Shown here: piece after piece, positions 1 through 11,925 of the stretch
How the letters are laid out: each line of letters opens with the position of its first letter
Position numbering within the stretch: the stretch's first letter is position 1
From: Lumbricus rubellus
Taxonomy: Eukaryota > Annelida > Clitellata > Crassiclitellata > Lumbricidae
DNA: 64,000 bases
NCBI GenBank assembly: GCA_945859605.1
Contig: OX243824.1
Span: 6,062,813 to 6,126,812 of the forward strand
Reading direction: 5' to 3'
Position numbers and translations under genes: made by a program
Notes under the pieces: model-generated
Told to the model about the DNA's origin: nothing
Database searches by the model: none
Seen by the model: the letters and a program-made list of their open reading frames with translations, nothing else

Positions 1-13
1 CCCTGGTGCATAT

Positions 14-90
14 CAGTGGTTCTCAAACTGTGGTACGCGTACCCCTGGGGTACCCAGTCGCCAGTAGGGGTACGCGAAACAAGATTCCTA
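14..90 (+). mobile_element. hAT-like transposon terminus (partial)
   Basis: The motif CAGTGGTTCTCAAACTGTGG at 14-33 is a typical outer end of hAT-superfamily elements. It is followed by a GGTACGCGTACCCC stretch that can fold on itself. I did not find the matching inverted end (ending in GAACCACTG) downstream, so the right border is unknown and the element may be truncated. Confidence 0.45.
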
Positions 91-1452
91 AGCATGGGCG
101 AAGGCAGAAAATTTAGCAGGAGGGAGCAAAATTTTTGCGATGGTCACGGTTGAATTTTTCAGTGACAAAAGCATGAAAAATACAGCGCTGGAAATTAAAA
201 ACACGAGTATATTTTCAAAGAGGTTTCTTAATGCAAAATTCTCAGTGTCATTTTGCGCATTATTTTTAATATGAATAGTTTCCTAAGTGCGAAAAATTTG
301 TTAAAAACCCCAAAGCAAATATTAAAAAGTAGGTCCACGAAGGGCACTATAAATATTTATTTTTATAGATATTTCAAAACGTAATAACGCTATAAGCTAG
401 CCCTTTCCTACAGTGGCTAAGGAGCAATTTTCATTTTCTGCTGATATGATTACATGATTAAAAGTGTGCACGTATATTTTAAATTTTGTTCCAAATATTC
501 GACTCTTACAAAACCCAAAAAATATTGTATGAGAACCGCGGGAGTATTTGTACGGATGTTGTACTAAAGGTAAAACTGTATCTACACACCGAAATCATGA
601 GCATTTGGAAGAAAACAAACAGACGGATGTCAGGCTATCATCATCCCACTGTACGAAACATTTTGGCACGTCTAAGGAAAGACATTCAAATGCAAAATTT
701 CCGTTTTGGGGAAGGTTTGACCGGGATGTTTCAAAGGAGCAAGAAGAAATATCTAAAAGCAAAACGAGCGGTTTAGACGTGCAGTCACCACCTACGGCAA
801 AGCAGACATTTAAGTGTATTTACGCTCAATTGCCCAATTTGTTCATCAACTAGACATAGAACTTGGTAGGCCTACATGTTCAGTAAAATCTTGTTCGATT
901 GCTTTTACATGTAATTTTACAAGCATCACCGATCAACATTATTATGTTTCACTGGCCATCTGTTCCCTTCAATAGTTCAATGGTCTTGACTGTCAACTAA
1001 TACATCGTTATATTATCGCTGTTCGACAGTCGTACGTTTTTTGACAAGCCAGATGCGTTGAGTTTTGAAAAAGTTTAGTTAAAAGCGATTGGAATACATC
1101 AAATGCAAATCATGAAAAATGGTTTCAGAGAGGCCATCTAATGTGAGTTGAGCAGACGGAAGACCACGGACATTAGGACACCCATACTCAAGTTTTTACC
1201 ATGATTTTGTTTATGTGTGGCCTACAAATAATTTTTACAGATTTTTAAAATGTCATCCTGATATTCCTCATGGCCCCTGAACTTAGGGACCGATTTTGGT
1301 CGAAATTGCACTGTATTTTCAATGCGAACAACTAATAGCTAAGCAGATATGACTCACAGTTGCACTATTAGACACAAAGCTGATAAAAAATTTCATTACT
1401 CTTGACTAATCAACAATAAAACAAATTGAAATGTACTATCTGAGCATTATAA
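91..1452. other. AT-rich sequence without recognisable gene
   Basis: I see no supported gene here. Overlapping 96- and 101-codon frames at 486-853 lack splice context and resemble no family I know. Part of the stretch may be the body of the hAT-like element that starts at 14. Confidence 0.4.
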
Positions 1453-1629
1453 GGGGCCGTCCATTAATGACGTCACGTAACTTAGGACGATTTTTACCCC
1501 GGACCCCTCGTTACATGTTGTCAAAAATTTCATACCATATCTAATTAGAAACTGTCACAAATAGTCACATAATTATGTGTGACCAAGCCCCTTCTCCGAG
1601 GTGCGTGACGTCATTTATGGACTGTCTCC
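1453..1629. mobile_element. Small MITE with imperfect ~25-bp TIRs
   Basis: The left end GGGGCCGTCCATTAATGACG and the reverse complement of the right end (GGAGACAGTCCATAAATGACG) match over about 25 bp, both continuing into TCACG. The element is about 177 bp and has no coding capacity. The superfamily was not assigned. Confidence 0.5.
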
Positions 1630-1824
1630 AATGAAATACCAATACGCACCCGCCGCAGGCGTCGCATCATAATTATGGTTCACATCTCTATTTTTCACAT
1701 AATGTTAGTAATGCGACTATTGCGAATGCCTTGACACAAAGACTATATGCTTAAAGATGTCGACTCTCCAACAGCACCTAGATTTATTCGTAGTGTCTTA
1801 CTTAATGTCTTATTGTCAATATAT

Positions 1825-1922
1825 TGGAATTGCTTCATGTGCTGTTTGACACCCTGCAATGGCCATGGAGGATCTTTGTCCAGGACTGGTCGTAATAATG
1901 GTTGCGAAGTCTGATAATAAGC
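1825..1922 (+). repeat. Left arm of a ~98-bp inverted repeat
   Basis: This segment matches the reverse complement of 2523-2620 at most positions, sharing for example TGGAATTGCTTCATGTGCT and GGTCGTAATAATGGTTG. The ~600-bp spacer contains no recognisable gene. Confidence 0.7.
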
Positions 1923-2522
1923 TTCAGTTTATGCTCAGCTGCTTCATTTGCTGATGCTCTAGCAAGATGATCCCCCGCTTTGCCAATGACATGATTGATT
2001 TTAGTAAAGTTGATAATGGCAGTTGCTAATACTGAAATTGATTCACTTAGCAACCACCGATGGTACCCAGGGCAAGGAACCCCAGGGTGGTTGGGGGTTT
2101 CAACCATTCAGTCTTTCCTACAAACTCAGTATGTTTTTCACACACCAATTTCAACCCACCCCGTTATTTTTCCACAATTCTCACACTAGTGGTACCTCAC
2201 TGAAGAAATTGTTCCATTTGTACTTTTGAGCAAAAATCCCATGATAGCAAGAATTAGGGACTCGATTGTTAGCAACACCACTGCATGCCGGAGACCATCT
2301 ACAGTTTTCGATAGGTCCTGCCTTCAAACAAGTTGCTCGCGATACAACTTTAACGAACTTAACCGACCCAGAATGACACAATCTGTTGTGATTTCCGGAT
2401 ATCAGCAATGACTGGCTAGTTAAGCCATCCAATCAATGGTCATGTGACCAAACATACTTCTCAGCTGACAAATTGTTTTGTGATGTCAAAATTGTAAAGG
2501 ACAAAGCTGAGCGTGGAGTGAA

Positions 2523-2620
2523 GCTTATTATCAGACTTCACAACCATTATTACGACCGATCTTGAATAAATATCTTCCATGGCCTTTACAGAATGTCGAA
2601 GAGCACATGAAGCAATTCCA
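2523..2620 (-). repeat. Right arm of the ~98-bp inverted repeat
   Basis: This is the inverted partner of 1825-1922. It lies immediately left of the ~155-bp monomer array and may belong to the same composite element. Confidence 0.7.
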
Positions 2621-2654
2621 AACTTTTGACAAGAAGACATGAAGCAAGGCACTA

Positions 2655-3150
2655 TATACGAAAATACACAAAATAAATCCAAAATGGCGGGCAAAATGGC
2701 GGCCAGAATATTAAATGGCCACAAATGGTGTTGTGTATGCAGTAGAAATATGATTTCAGAGTTTAAATCATCATTTTCGAGGTCAAAGAATGCAATGGAA
2801 GCAAAGTCACATATATAGCACTGCACTAAAAACCAAAATGGCAGACAAAATGGCCGGCCAGAATCTTGAAATTGCCACGAGTGAAGTCATGTATGCAATG
2901 GAATCATGGTTTTAGGGTCTAAGTCAACATTTGCGAGGTCAAAGAATGTGATGGAATCAATGCCACATATGTAGCACTGCATGGTAACCAAAGTGGTGGA
3001 CAAAATGGCGTCCAGATACTTGAAATGGCTATTAGTGAAGTTCTGTATATGTAATGGAAACATGAATCCAGAATGTAAATGAAAATTTTCCGAGTCAAGG
3101 AATGTGATTTAATTAAAGGCACGTAATATATTATGTGACACTGCCACAAA
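2655..3150 (+). repeat. Array of ~155-bp monomers, left arm of foldback structure
   Basis: At least three diverged direct copies are seen. Each contains an AAAATGGCNGRCAAAATGGC motif (about 2681, 2836 and 2989), then a GAAGT..GTATGCAATGGAA block and a GAGGTCAAAGAATGYGATGG block. The same unit occurs inverted at 4690-5230. Confidence 0.7.
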
Positions 3151-3155
3151 CTTAA

Positions 3156-3422
3156 ATGGAGATTATCATCAGAAAGAAGCGACTAAAGTGGATGGGGCAT
3201 GTAACAAGAATGGAGCAAGAGAGGAGAGCCAAACAAGCAACAATCTGGACACCGGAGGGAAGACGGGGTAGAGGGAGGCCAAGGAGGAACTGGATGGAGA
3301 CTGTACGGGAGGATTTGCAGGGTCTGGAAATGACATGGAACGATGCTGTCGAGGTGGCGATGGATAGAGTGGAATGGAGAAGCTGCGTTGCCCGATGTGC
3401 AGAGCTGCACGGGAAGGACTAA
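3156..3422 (+). pseudogene. RTE-type non-LTR retrotransposon, C-terminal remnant
   Basis: An 88-codon open frame ends in TAA. It carries the pattern seen after the reverse transcriptase domain of RTE-like LINEs: basic KKRLKWMGHVTRM, then WTPEGRRGRGRPRRNW, then a WNDAVEVAMDRVEWR helix. Everything upstream (endonuclease and catalytic RT) is missing, so this is a 5'-truncated dead copy. The stop codon is followed at once by a short GGTTTTAAGGTTCTAAGG tail, and RTE elements often end in short tandem tails. It lies between the two inverted 155-bp arrays, so it either inserted into that structure or was captured by it. The family call rests on motif recall, not on a search. Confidence 0.75.
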
Positions 3423-4023
3423 GGTTTTAAGGTTCTAAGGCCACAAACCAAAACAAAAATGGTTTAAAAAAACTTTGACATACTACAAATGGTTACTGAA
3501 TGTATGTGATAGAGACATGATTTAAAATTGGAATGGTGTTTTCTTGGTCGAATAATCCCAAGAAAGCCACATTTTATCTTCTATGTACATACCATTGAGC
3601 TTATTGCAGTGAAATTGTCTAGTGGGAATAATTTTAGTAGCTTATGATTGGACTGCAGTTTAACTATAATTGCTGACACAATGTTCATGCTTCAATTTTC
3701 ATTACTTGTCCTATCAATTGTTGCAATGTTTCATGACTTGACTGATATGTATGCAGAATAGAGTTTATTCAGGCATTGTTGCTGTTCATGCAAATGCATG
3801 TAAGTGTACGTGGCAAGACCACACTTTGATAACAACAGGGCTCGATGCCACGCTAGTAAACTTCTCATGATTTGCAGTTGACAAACTCTATAATTTTATG
3901 ACTGTGACGCAGGACCAATGCCAGGCCACACTTTTAAAGATTACTTTCTTCCACCGCACTCCGTCATGTCTCATAGTATATGCAGATGTCTTGCGTTGAC
4001 TCCGTTTCCTGCAGCGTAGGCTA

Positions 4024-4372
4024 TTGTCTATAGGGTCTGTGTGTTTGGTTAGGCGGTGCTTTGATGGACTAGCCCCACTATATCTGCAGAAACTCTGTTT
4101 TCCAACACGGGTGTCCAGCGTCGACTGGCGGACCAAGCTGATCTTGTGCTATTCAACAGCAGCTTTCATTCTCTGTGGCTGGTTCCACATTCCACAACCT
4201 AAAATGTCCACCCATTTCACAGTGCCTATTGTCCATGGGTCACTCCACTCCGTTCCTTGAGAATCTAAAAACTGTCCTATTTAGTCGTGGTTAGGTCGGG
4301 AGTGATACAGAGTAACCTACCTTGAAGAATCCCTATATAAAATATTCTAAATAAATAGATGCTACGCCTCTG
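4024..4372 (+). pseudogene. LINE 3' end remnant (C-terminus plus 3' UTR)
   Basis: The frame starting MSIGSVCLVRRCFDGLAPLYLQ matches the post-RT pattern 'RCL.G.AP.YL..L' of CR1/L2/Nimb-like LINEs. It degrades into a frame-shifted tail. The 3' part has TTTAGTCGTGGTTAGGTCGG and CCCTATATAAAATATTC, the same kind of 3' end as the tails at 11.6, 16.9 and 62.2 kb. It is 5'-truncated and dead. Confidence 0.6.
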
Positions 4373-4689
4373 TTATAAAGTTGCTGACTGGACAAATTAC
4401 TTTTCAAAAGCATCAATTGCCACTGGTTTTGAGAGAAGCTTATGACACGATATTGATGCCAGACCCATGGGATAATCAGCTTGATACGCTGTGATAAGGT
4501 GCTGCATGATAACTTCGTCGATGTTCTTTTGATGAGCGATCCTTGGTTTAAGACTTACTGACAAAATTGTGATGGTTTGAATGATCATATCTGGCCAAAT
4601 AAGTGAACATTGTAGATAAATTCCACAGCACAGACCCAGATGCTATCCCGCAAAGACCTGGCACAAAAAAACTGAAATCAAATTACGAT

Positions 4690-5230
4690 TGCATACATGA
4701 CTTCACTTTAGGCCATTTTAGGATTCAGGTCGCCATTTTGTCCGCCATTTTTGTTTTCGTACAGTGCTACCTATGTGACCTTGGTGCAATCATATTCCTT
4801 GACCTCGAAAATGTTGACTTAGACCCTAAAATCATGATTCCATTGCTTACGTGACTTCATTTATAGCAATTATTTTAAGATTCTGGCCGCCATTTTGTCC
4901 GCCATTTTGTTTTTTAGCGCAGTGCTACATATGTGACCTAGCTTTCATCGCATTCTTTGACCTCGAAAATGTTGATTTAGACTCTGAAATCACATTTATA
5001 CTGCATACGTAACTCTATTTGTGGCCATTTAAGATTCTGGCCGCCATTTTGTCAGCCATTTTGGTTTTCGTGCAGTGCTACATATATGTCTTTGATTCCA
5101 TTGCATTCCTTGAATCCTATAGTCTTAATTTGGAGTCAAAAACCGTGCTCCTATCACATACAATACTTTACTTTTAGTCTTTTGAAGGAATTTAGCAGCC
5201 ATTTTGTCCGCCATCTTGTTTTCTCATGGA
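4690..5230 (-). repeat. Array of ~155-bp monomers, right arm of foldback structure
   Basis: Four diverged units carry GCCATTTTGTCCGCCATTTT (about 4730, 4886, 5039 and 5198). Each is followed by GTGCAGTGCTACATATGTGACC-like and TTGACCTCGAAAATGTTGA-like blocks. The orientation is opposite to the array at 2655-3150. Confidence 0.7.
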
Positions 5231-5498
5231 ACCGCTAAAAATCCAGCTTGCTAACCGCGATTTTAGTTTTCAGGAGGGTCGAATTAGTCTAGCAACACCG
5301 GTTAGCAAATTGTTGCATGATTTGCTTCAAACAGTGATTTCTAGAGCTCTTTTGAAATTCCAAGCCTAGACTATACTGTCCGCCGTAATTTTACGGTCAT
5401 TTCCACTGTACAAAGCTGCCAGTAAATGCCCGTAAAAATACGGTGAGATTTCTAACAGTGTAATAGTAACAATAAAAATAATGATAATCACAAATATA

Positions 5499-7112
5499 AT
5501 AGTCTCCTCCACTTCCTTCTCCTCTTCCTCCTGCTCTTCTCTCCTTCCTCTTCTTCCTCTTCTCCCACCTCCTCTTCCTTCTTTTCTTCCTCTAGCTCCA
5601 CCTCTTCCTCCACCTTTTCCTCCTCTTATTCCACGGCATCCTCTTTCTATTACTCCTCTTCTTACTCTCTTCCTCCTCCTCTTCCTCCTCGTCGTTCTCT
5701 CACTTCTTTCTTTTCCTCCTCTTCCTCCTCTTCATCTCCTCTTTCTCTAGCTCTTCTCTCTCCTCCTACTCTTCCTCCTCCTATTCCTCGTCCTCATAAT
5801 CCTCTTCCTCCTCTTCTTCCTCCTCTCTCTTCTTCCATGTCTTCCTCCTCTTCTTTCTCCTCTCTTTCTCCTTCTCTTTCCTCCTCCTCCTCCTCCTCTT
5901 CTCTATCCTCCTCTTCCTCCTGTTCCTCTTCTCATTCTCGTCCATCTCCTTCGTTTAGTCCTCCTCTTCCTCTAACTATACTTCTTCTTCCTCGTCTTCT
6001 TCCTCGTATTTCCGCTTTCTTCCTCCTTCTCTTCTTTCTCTTCCTCCTCTTCCGCTTCTCTCTCCTCCTCTTCCTCCTGCTCCTCCTCCTCATTCTCGTT
6101 CAACTCGTTCGTGTAGTCGTCCTCTTACTTTCTCGTCTTTTTCCTTTTCTTTCTGCTCTCTTCCTCTTTTTCTTCCTCCACTTCTTTCTCCTTTTCTCTC
6201 TCCTCCTCTTCCTCCTGCTCCTTCTTTTCATTCCCGTCCACCTCGTTAGTCTAGTCCTCTTCTTCTTGTACCTTCCCTCTTCTCCCTCCGTCTTCCTCTT
6301 ACTTCTCCACCTCTTCTTCTCTCTCCTCCGCTTCCTCCTCCTCATTCTCGTCTTTATCCTCCTCTTCTCTCTTCGTCTTCCACTTTCTCTTTCCTCTCCT
6401 CTTCGTTCTTCTCCTCTTTCTCTTCATCCTCCTCTTCCTCTGACATCCTCTTATTCCTCCTTCTTCTCTTCATCTTCTTCCTCCTCTTCATCTTCCTCGT
6501 CCTCATTCTCGTCCTCATCGTTGTCCTCCTCTTTTTCTTTCCTCCACTTCCATTTCCTCTTTCCTCTCCTTTTATTTCTCCTCCTCTTCCTCTTTTGCTT
6601 CCGATTACTTCCTCCTCTTCCTTCTTGTCAGCCTTCTCATCTTCTTCCTCGTCCTCATTCTCGTCCTCATTGTTCTCCTCCTCCTCTTCTTTCCGCCTCT
6701 TCCACTTCCTCTTTCCTCTCCTCTTTTTTCTCTTTCTCTTCCTCCTGCTCTTCTTCTTACCTCCTCTTCCTCCTTCTTCTCATCTTCTTCCGCCTCTTCA
6801 TCTTCCTCTTCCTCGTCCTCATTTTCTTCCTCATCGTTCTTTTCCTCTTCCTCCTCCTCTTCTCTCTCCTCCCCTTCCTCTACCTCCTCCTTTTCTTCCT
6901 TCGTTTTCCTCTTTCTCTTCCACCTCCTTTTCCCTCTCCTCTTCTTTGTCCTCTTCTTCCTCTATCTCATCTTCCTGTTCTTCCTTTTCTCTCTATATTC
7001 TCTTCTTCCTCCTCTTCCAAATCTTCTTCCTCTTGCTTTTCCGCTCGTCGTCATCGTTCTCCTCCTACTCCTCCTCTTCTTCTTCCAGTCCGTTCCTTTC
7101 CCGTCGTATCTT
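5499..7112 (+). repeat. 1.6-kb polypyrimidine minisatellite
   Basis: The + strand is nearly pure C/T. Larger units are visible: a CATTCYCGTYCA..CTCGTT..TAGTC block recurs at about 5933, 6094 and 6231, and a TCCTCGTCCTCATTCTCGTC block near 6500, 6650 and 6810. The long open frames here translate as Ser/Leu/Pro/Phe-rich low complexity and are not evidence of a gene. Confidence 0.85.
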
Positions 7113-7858
7113 GCCATCGGGACATTATAGGCCATTTTAGGCCTACTCTTTCTGAACAGGCTGAAATATTATGCGTGCAGTGACTTAGATGCACTGAATC
7201 ACCGTCTATAGCTTCCTGATGTAAAGGCTTAAAGAAAATCGTATATATATAATCATATTTGCCTCAAATTGGCTTTTGATAAGATATCGGAATTTTAAAA
7301 GGCAACTGTATACCTTACCTTGATTTCTTTACGTCAACTTTCAGCGTGATCGATTAGCTCAGCAGTATTGACGAAGTTTGGTTGTCAGTATGTACAGTAA
7401 AGGCGCTGTATCTTTCGGTATACAGACCCAGAAATTGGGGTCGCTGTATACGTGTATAAGCTTAATGTTTAAACAGTTAACCACTGATGACTGAGATGAC
7501 ACGCAGACTGCCGTGAAATCAGATTACAAACCCAGGCGTCGGAGCCCTGTTTGGATCAGATTATAGCAGTTGGATCTTAATGATCATCGCAGTCGGCCAA
7601 GCGTTCATTTCAGGAACCCCTAACAGATGCGCTTCTATACAGGGATCCGAGTTCAGGGCGATACTCGTCGCAGACTCCCTGTGGCTCAAGCAATTACCTC
7701 GCCGCGCGGTCAGCCGACTGCAACAGTGGGTGTCTGTGTGGGTCATTAAGAATCAAAGGCACTATCTCAGCCTCAACCCAAAGACATTGAATTCAGTCGG
7801 TGTCTATAATTATAATTAACGACGCTATCTACACCGTAAACATGCCACATGTATGCAT
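7113..7858. other. Unique spacer
   Basis: Mixed-composition sequence between the CT array and the TGTA microsatellite. I see no supported gene. Short frames at 7561-7819 lie on both strands of the same segment and resemble nothing known. Confidence 0.3.
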
Positions 7859-7980
7859 AGGTGTGTGCGTGTGTGTGTGCGTGCGTGTGTGTGTGAATGT
7901 GTGTGTGTATATATGTGTGTGTGTGTGTACTGTGTATGTCTCTGTGTGTGTATATGTATGTATATATATATATAAAGATG
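7859..7980. repeat. (GT)n microsatellite, imperfect
   Basis: GTGTGT runs with TGCG and TATA interruptions, leading into the TGTA array. Confidence 0.9.
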
Positions 7981-8074
7981 TGTGTATGTATGTATGTATG
8001 TATGTTATGTAAGTATGTTATGTAAGTATGTATGTATGTATGTATGTATGTATGTATGTATGTATGTATGTATG

Positions 8075-8105
<31 letters not shown>

Positions 8106-8211
8106 GTATGTATGTATGTATGTATGTATGTATGTATGTATGTATGTATGTATGTATGTATGTATGTATGTATGTATGTATGTATGTATGTATGTATGTA
8201 TGTATGTATGT
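7981..8211. repeat. (TGTA)n microsatellite
   Basis: About 230 bp of TGTA units with interruptions near 8005, 8020 and 8103. The part from 8111 onward is repeated at 19617 directly after the N gap. Confidence 0.95.
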
Positions 8212-10850
8212 AGAGGAGGAGGACGATAAGGAGGCGGACGAGGACTAAGAGGAATAGCACGAGAAGGACGAGGCCGAGAACGAGAAGGACCAGGACAAAA
8301 AACGAGGACAAGGTGGACGACGAGGAGGACGAAGAGGAGGAGGACGAGGGCGAGGAAGACGAAGACTAGGTGGATAAGGACAACGAGGACGAGGACGAGG
8401 ACGAAGAGGACAAAGAGGTCGAGGAGGACGACGAAGAGGACGGAGGACTAGCACGAGGAGGACGAAGAGGAGGAGGACGATAAGGAGGCGGACGAGGACT
8501 AAGAGGACTAGCACGCGGAGGACGAGGCCGAGAACGAGGAGGACCAGGACAAAGAGGACGAGGACAAGGTGGACGACGAGGAGGACGAAGAGGAGGAGGA
8601 AGAGGAGGACGAGGGCGAGGAAGACGAAGACTAGGTGGATAAGGACAAGGAGGACGAGGACGAGGACGAAGAGGACAAAGAGGTCGAGGAGGACGACGAA
8701 GAGGACTAGCACCAGGAGGACGAAGAGGAGGAGGACGATAAGGAGGCGGACGAGGACTAAGAGGACTAGCACGCGGAGGACGAGGCCGAGAACGAGGAGG
8801 ACCAGGACAAAGAGGACGAGGACAAGGTGGACGATGAGGTGTACGAAGAGGAGGAGGACGAGGACGAGGAAGACGGGGTCGAGGAGGACGAGGAGGAGGA
8901 CTAGCACGAGGAGGACGAAGAGGAGGAGGACGATAAGGAGGCGGACGAGGACTAAGAGGACTAGCACGAGGAGGACGAGGCCGAGAACGAGGAAAACCAG
9001 GACAAAGAGGACGAGGACAATGTGGACGAGGAGGAGTACGAAGAAGAGGAGGACGAGGACGAGAAAGACGAGGTCGAGGAGGACGAGGAGGAGGTCTAGC
9101 ACGAGGAGGACGAAGAGGAGGAGGACGATAAGGAGGCGGACGAAAACTAAGAGGACTAGCACGCTGAGGACGAGGCCGAGAACGAGAGGGACCAGGACAA
9201 AGAGGACGAGGACAAGGTGGACGATGAGGAGGACAAAGAGGAGGAGGACGAGGACGACGAGGTCGAGGAGGACGAGGAGGAGGACTAGCACGAGAAGGAC
9301 GAAGAGGAGGACGACGATAAGGATGCGGACGAGGACTAAGAGGACTAGCACGAAGAGGACGAGGCCGAGAACGAGGAGGACCAGGACAAAAAGGACGAGG
9401 ACAATGTGGACGAAGAGGAGTACGAAGAAGAGGAGGACGAGGACGAGGAAGACGAGGTCGAGGAGGACGAGGAGGTGGACTAGCACGAGGACGAAGAGGA
9501 GGAGGACGATAAGGAGGCGGGCGTGGACTAAGAGGAATAACACGAGAAGAACGAGGCCGAGAACGAGGAGGACCAGGACAAAAAAACGAGGACAAGGTGG
9601 ACGAGGAGGACGAAGAGGAGGAGGACGAGGGCGAGAAAGACGAAGACTAGGTGGATAAGGACAAGGAGGACGAGGACGAGAACGAAGAGGACAAAGAGGT
9701 CGACGACGACGAAGAAGAAGACTAGCACCAGGAGGACGAAGAGGAGGAGGACGATAAGGAGGCGGACGAGGACTAAGAGGACTAGCACGAGGAGGACGAG
9801 GCCGAAAACGAGGAGGACCAGGACATAGAAGACGAGGACAAGGTGGACGAGGAGGAGGAAGAAGAGGAGGAGGATGAGGGCGAGGAAGACGAAGACGAGC
9901 ATGATGAGGACGAGGAGGAGGACGAGGAAAACCAGGTCCAGAAGGACCAGGACAAAGAAGACGAGGACAATGTGGACGAGGAGGAGTACGAAGAGGAGGA
10001 GGACGAGGACGAGGAAGACGAGGTCGAGGAGGACGAGGAGGAGGACTAGCACGAGGAGGACGAAGAGGAGGAGGACGATAAGGAGGCGGACGAGGACTAA
10101 GAGGAATAGCACGAGAAGGACGAGGCCGAGAACGAGAAGGACCAGGACAAAAAACGAGGACAAGGTGGACGATGAGGAGGACGAAGAGGAGGAGGACGAG
10201 GGCGAGGAAGACGAAGACTAGGTGGATAAGGACAAGGAGGACGAGGACGAGGACAAAGAGGACAAAGAGGTCGAGGAGGACGACGAAGAGGACTAGCACC
10301 AGGAAGACGAAGAGGAGGAGGACGATAAGGAGGCGGATGAGGACTAAGAGGACTAGCACGAGGAGGACGAGGCCGAGAACGAGGAGGACCAGGACAAAGA
10401 GGACGAGGACAAGGTGGACGATGAGGAGGACGAAGAGGAGGAGGATGAAGGCGAAGAAGACGAAGACGAGCATGATGAGGACGAGGAGGAGGACGAGGAA
10501 AACCAGGTCCAGAAGGACCAGGACAAAGAGGACGAGGACAATGTGGACGAGGAGGAGTACGAAGAGGAGGAGGACGAGGACGAGGAAGACGAGGTCGAGG
10601 AGGACGAGGAGGACGAGATGGAGGACGAGGAAAACCAGGTCCAGGAGGACCAGGAGGACGAGATGGAGGACGAGGAGGGAGGAGGAGGAGGTCGAGGATG
10701 AAAAGAACGAGGAGGGCGAGACCGCTGAGGAGGACGAGAAACAGAAGAGTGGAGGATGAGGACGAGGACGAGGAGACGAGGAGGAGGAGGACGAAGAGAA
10801 GGAGGAAGAGGCCGAAAAAAAGGAATAGGAGAACGAGGAGGAGGAGTAAG
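8212..10850 (+). repeat. GA-rich higher-order minisatellite, copy 1
   Basis: A 2.6-kb purine-rich array of short GAGGAC/GAAGAG-like words. The marker GATAAGGAGGCGG recurs (one G-to-T and one G-to-T-like variants) at 8225, 8479, 8737, 8932, 9127, 9316, 9508, 9753, 10077 and 10324. Successive spacings are 254, 258, 195, 195, 189, 192, 245, 324 and 247 bp, so long (~250) and short (~192) unit types are mixed. The open frames in both directions (up to 742 codons on the - strand) are RTKR, EEDE or PRPP/VLLV low complexity. I read this as non-coding. Confidence 0.9.
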
Positions 10851-11579
10851 AGGTTATGTAAAGATTATAAAAAAATTAATTAAAAATTAGTTATAATTCG
10901 TGTGATATATTTATAATTCAAGGTAAAGTTAGTTGCTCAAGAGTACGCATGGCGTAGTTTTCATAAAGCATCTAATGCTTCGCCAGGTGGAGTGCTTATA
11001 ATTTTATGCATGTTTCTGGATAAGTGTCTAATTCCACGGCTTTTCATGGTCAGCATTGCGCCGCATGCGCTTCGTGTCAATGTCCACTAAACATTGGGTC
11101 TCCAAGTATAGGGTGGAAGGATAACACGCACACGTGGTTTTACACACCCCTTCTCCACTCACATATTTAACAGTGTACGTTCAACAGTATGGGGCCCCTT
11201 GTATTGACATAAAGGCTGCCAAATCCTGGCTGAATCAGAAGCGCATTCCATTGGTGTAGCCGCGACATGGTAGCAGTTACAGACTTGAATATTATTGAGA
11301 ATGTGGGCAGCAGAAGATCTCTGCCCATAAATGGCACTCTTGAGGCTCACTTTCAAGATCAACTGCATAAATGCTGAGTTGGTGCTTTAAATAACACATG
11401 AGTTCTGCCAAAAACTGGCCCAATCGATGCCGTAGCTCATATTAAAAGTGCTATCAGAACAGGGGTTATCACTGCAAATCCTGAACCTCGGAGTTTTTTT
11501 ATTGTTGTGACATGACATGGCTACAGACAGTGAAAACCATGGAAATAATTTTTTAATTTGGGCCCTATCATTGTGTCAG
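10851..11579. other. Unique AT-rich spacer
   Basis: I see no supported gene. A 69-codon frame on the - strand (11159-11368) has no recognisable domain. Confidence 0.3.
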
Positions 11580-11925
11580 TGTCAATCTTACTGAATTGAT
11601 GCCCTTGTCTCTCGCTGTATCCTTGGTTGTGCCCCATCTTACCTGCGCGTTCTCTGTCGCCCAGTCTCTGACATTGAAGCGCGTCGGGCCCTTCGCTCTG
11701 CTGCAATGGAACAACTGTTTGTTCCACGGGCTCGCTTAGCTACCAGACAGCGCCGAGCTTTCTCGGTTGTAGGGCCGTAAATCTGGAATGTCCTCCCCCC
11801 TAACCTCCATCTCCACCTGACCAGTCAATCTTTATTACTTAAGTCCCTTAAATCTTTTTTCTATAGCCGTGGCTGGGCTGGGGGCGCCTCTGAATAGTTT
11901 CTTGAAGTGGCGCTGTATAGATTCT
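11580..11925 (+). pseudogene. LINE 3' end remnant, + strand, copy 1
   Basis: This decayed C-terminus shows the pattern 'ARRALRSAAMEQLFVPRARLATRQRRAFSVVGP.IWN.LP' across frameshifts and a stop. It is followed by TTCTATAGCCGTGGCTGGGC and TTGAAGTGGCGCTGTATAGA, a typical 3' end of this LINE group in the window. There is no RT domain upstream. Confidence 0.65.

Noticed and set aside
486..853. Overlapping 96- and 101-codon frames
   Set aside because: Different phases of the same segment, no motif, no splice sites of note.
5837..7183. 448-codon Ser/Leu/Pro frame
   Set aside because: It is a polypyrimidine tract in which several frames on the same strand are open. No domain is visible.
7982..8248. 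MYVC / HTYI repeat proteins at TGTA microsatellites (also 54.5-55.1 kb)
   Set aside because: A tetranucleotide repeat leaves several frames open. These are pure artefacts.
8245..10473. 742-codon - strand frame (and its copy at 19751-21979), plus RTKR- and EEDE-rich frames on the + strand
   Set aside because: They are translations of the GA-rich minisatellite. Several frames on both strands are open at once and the composition follows the repeat, not protein constraint.
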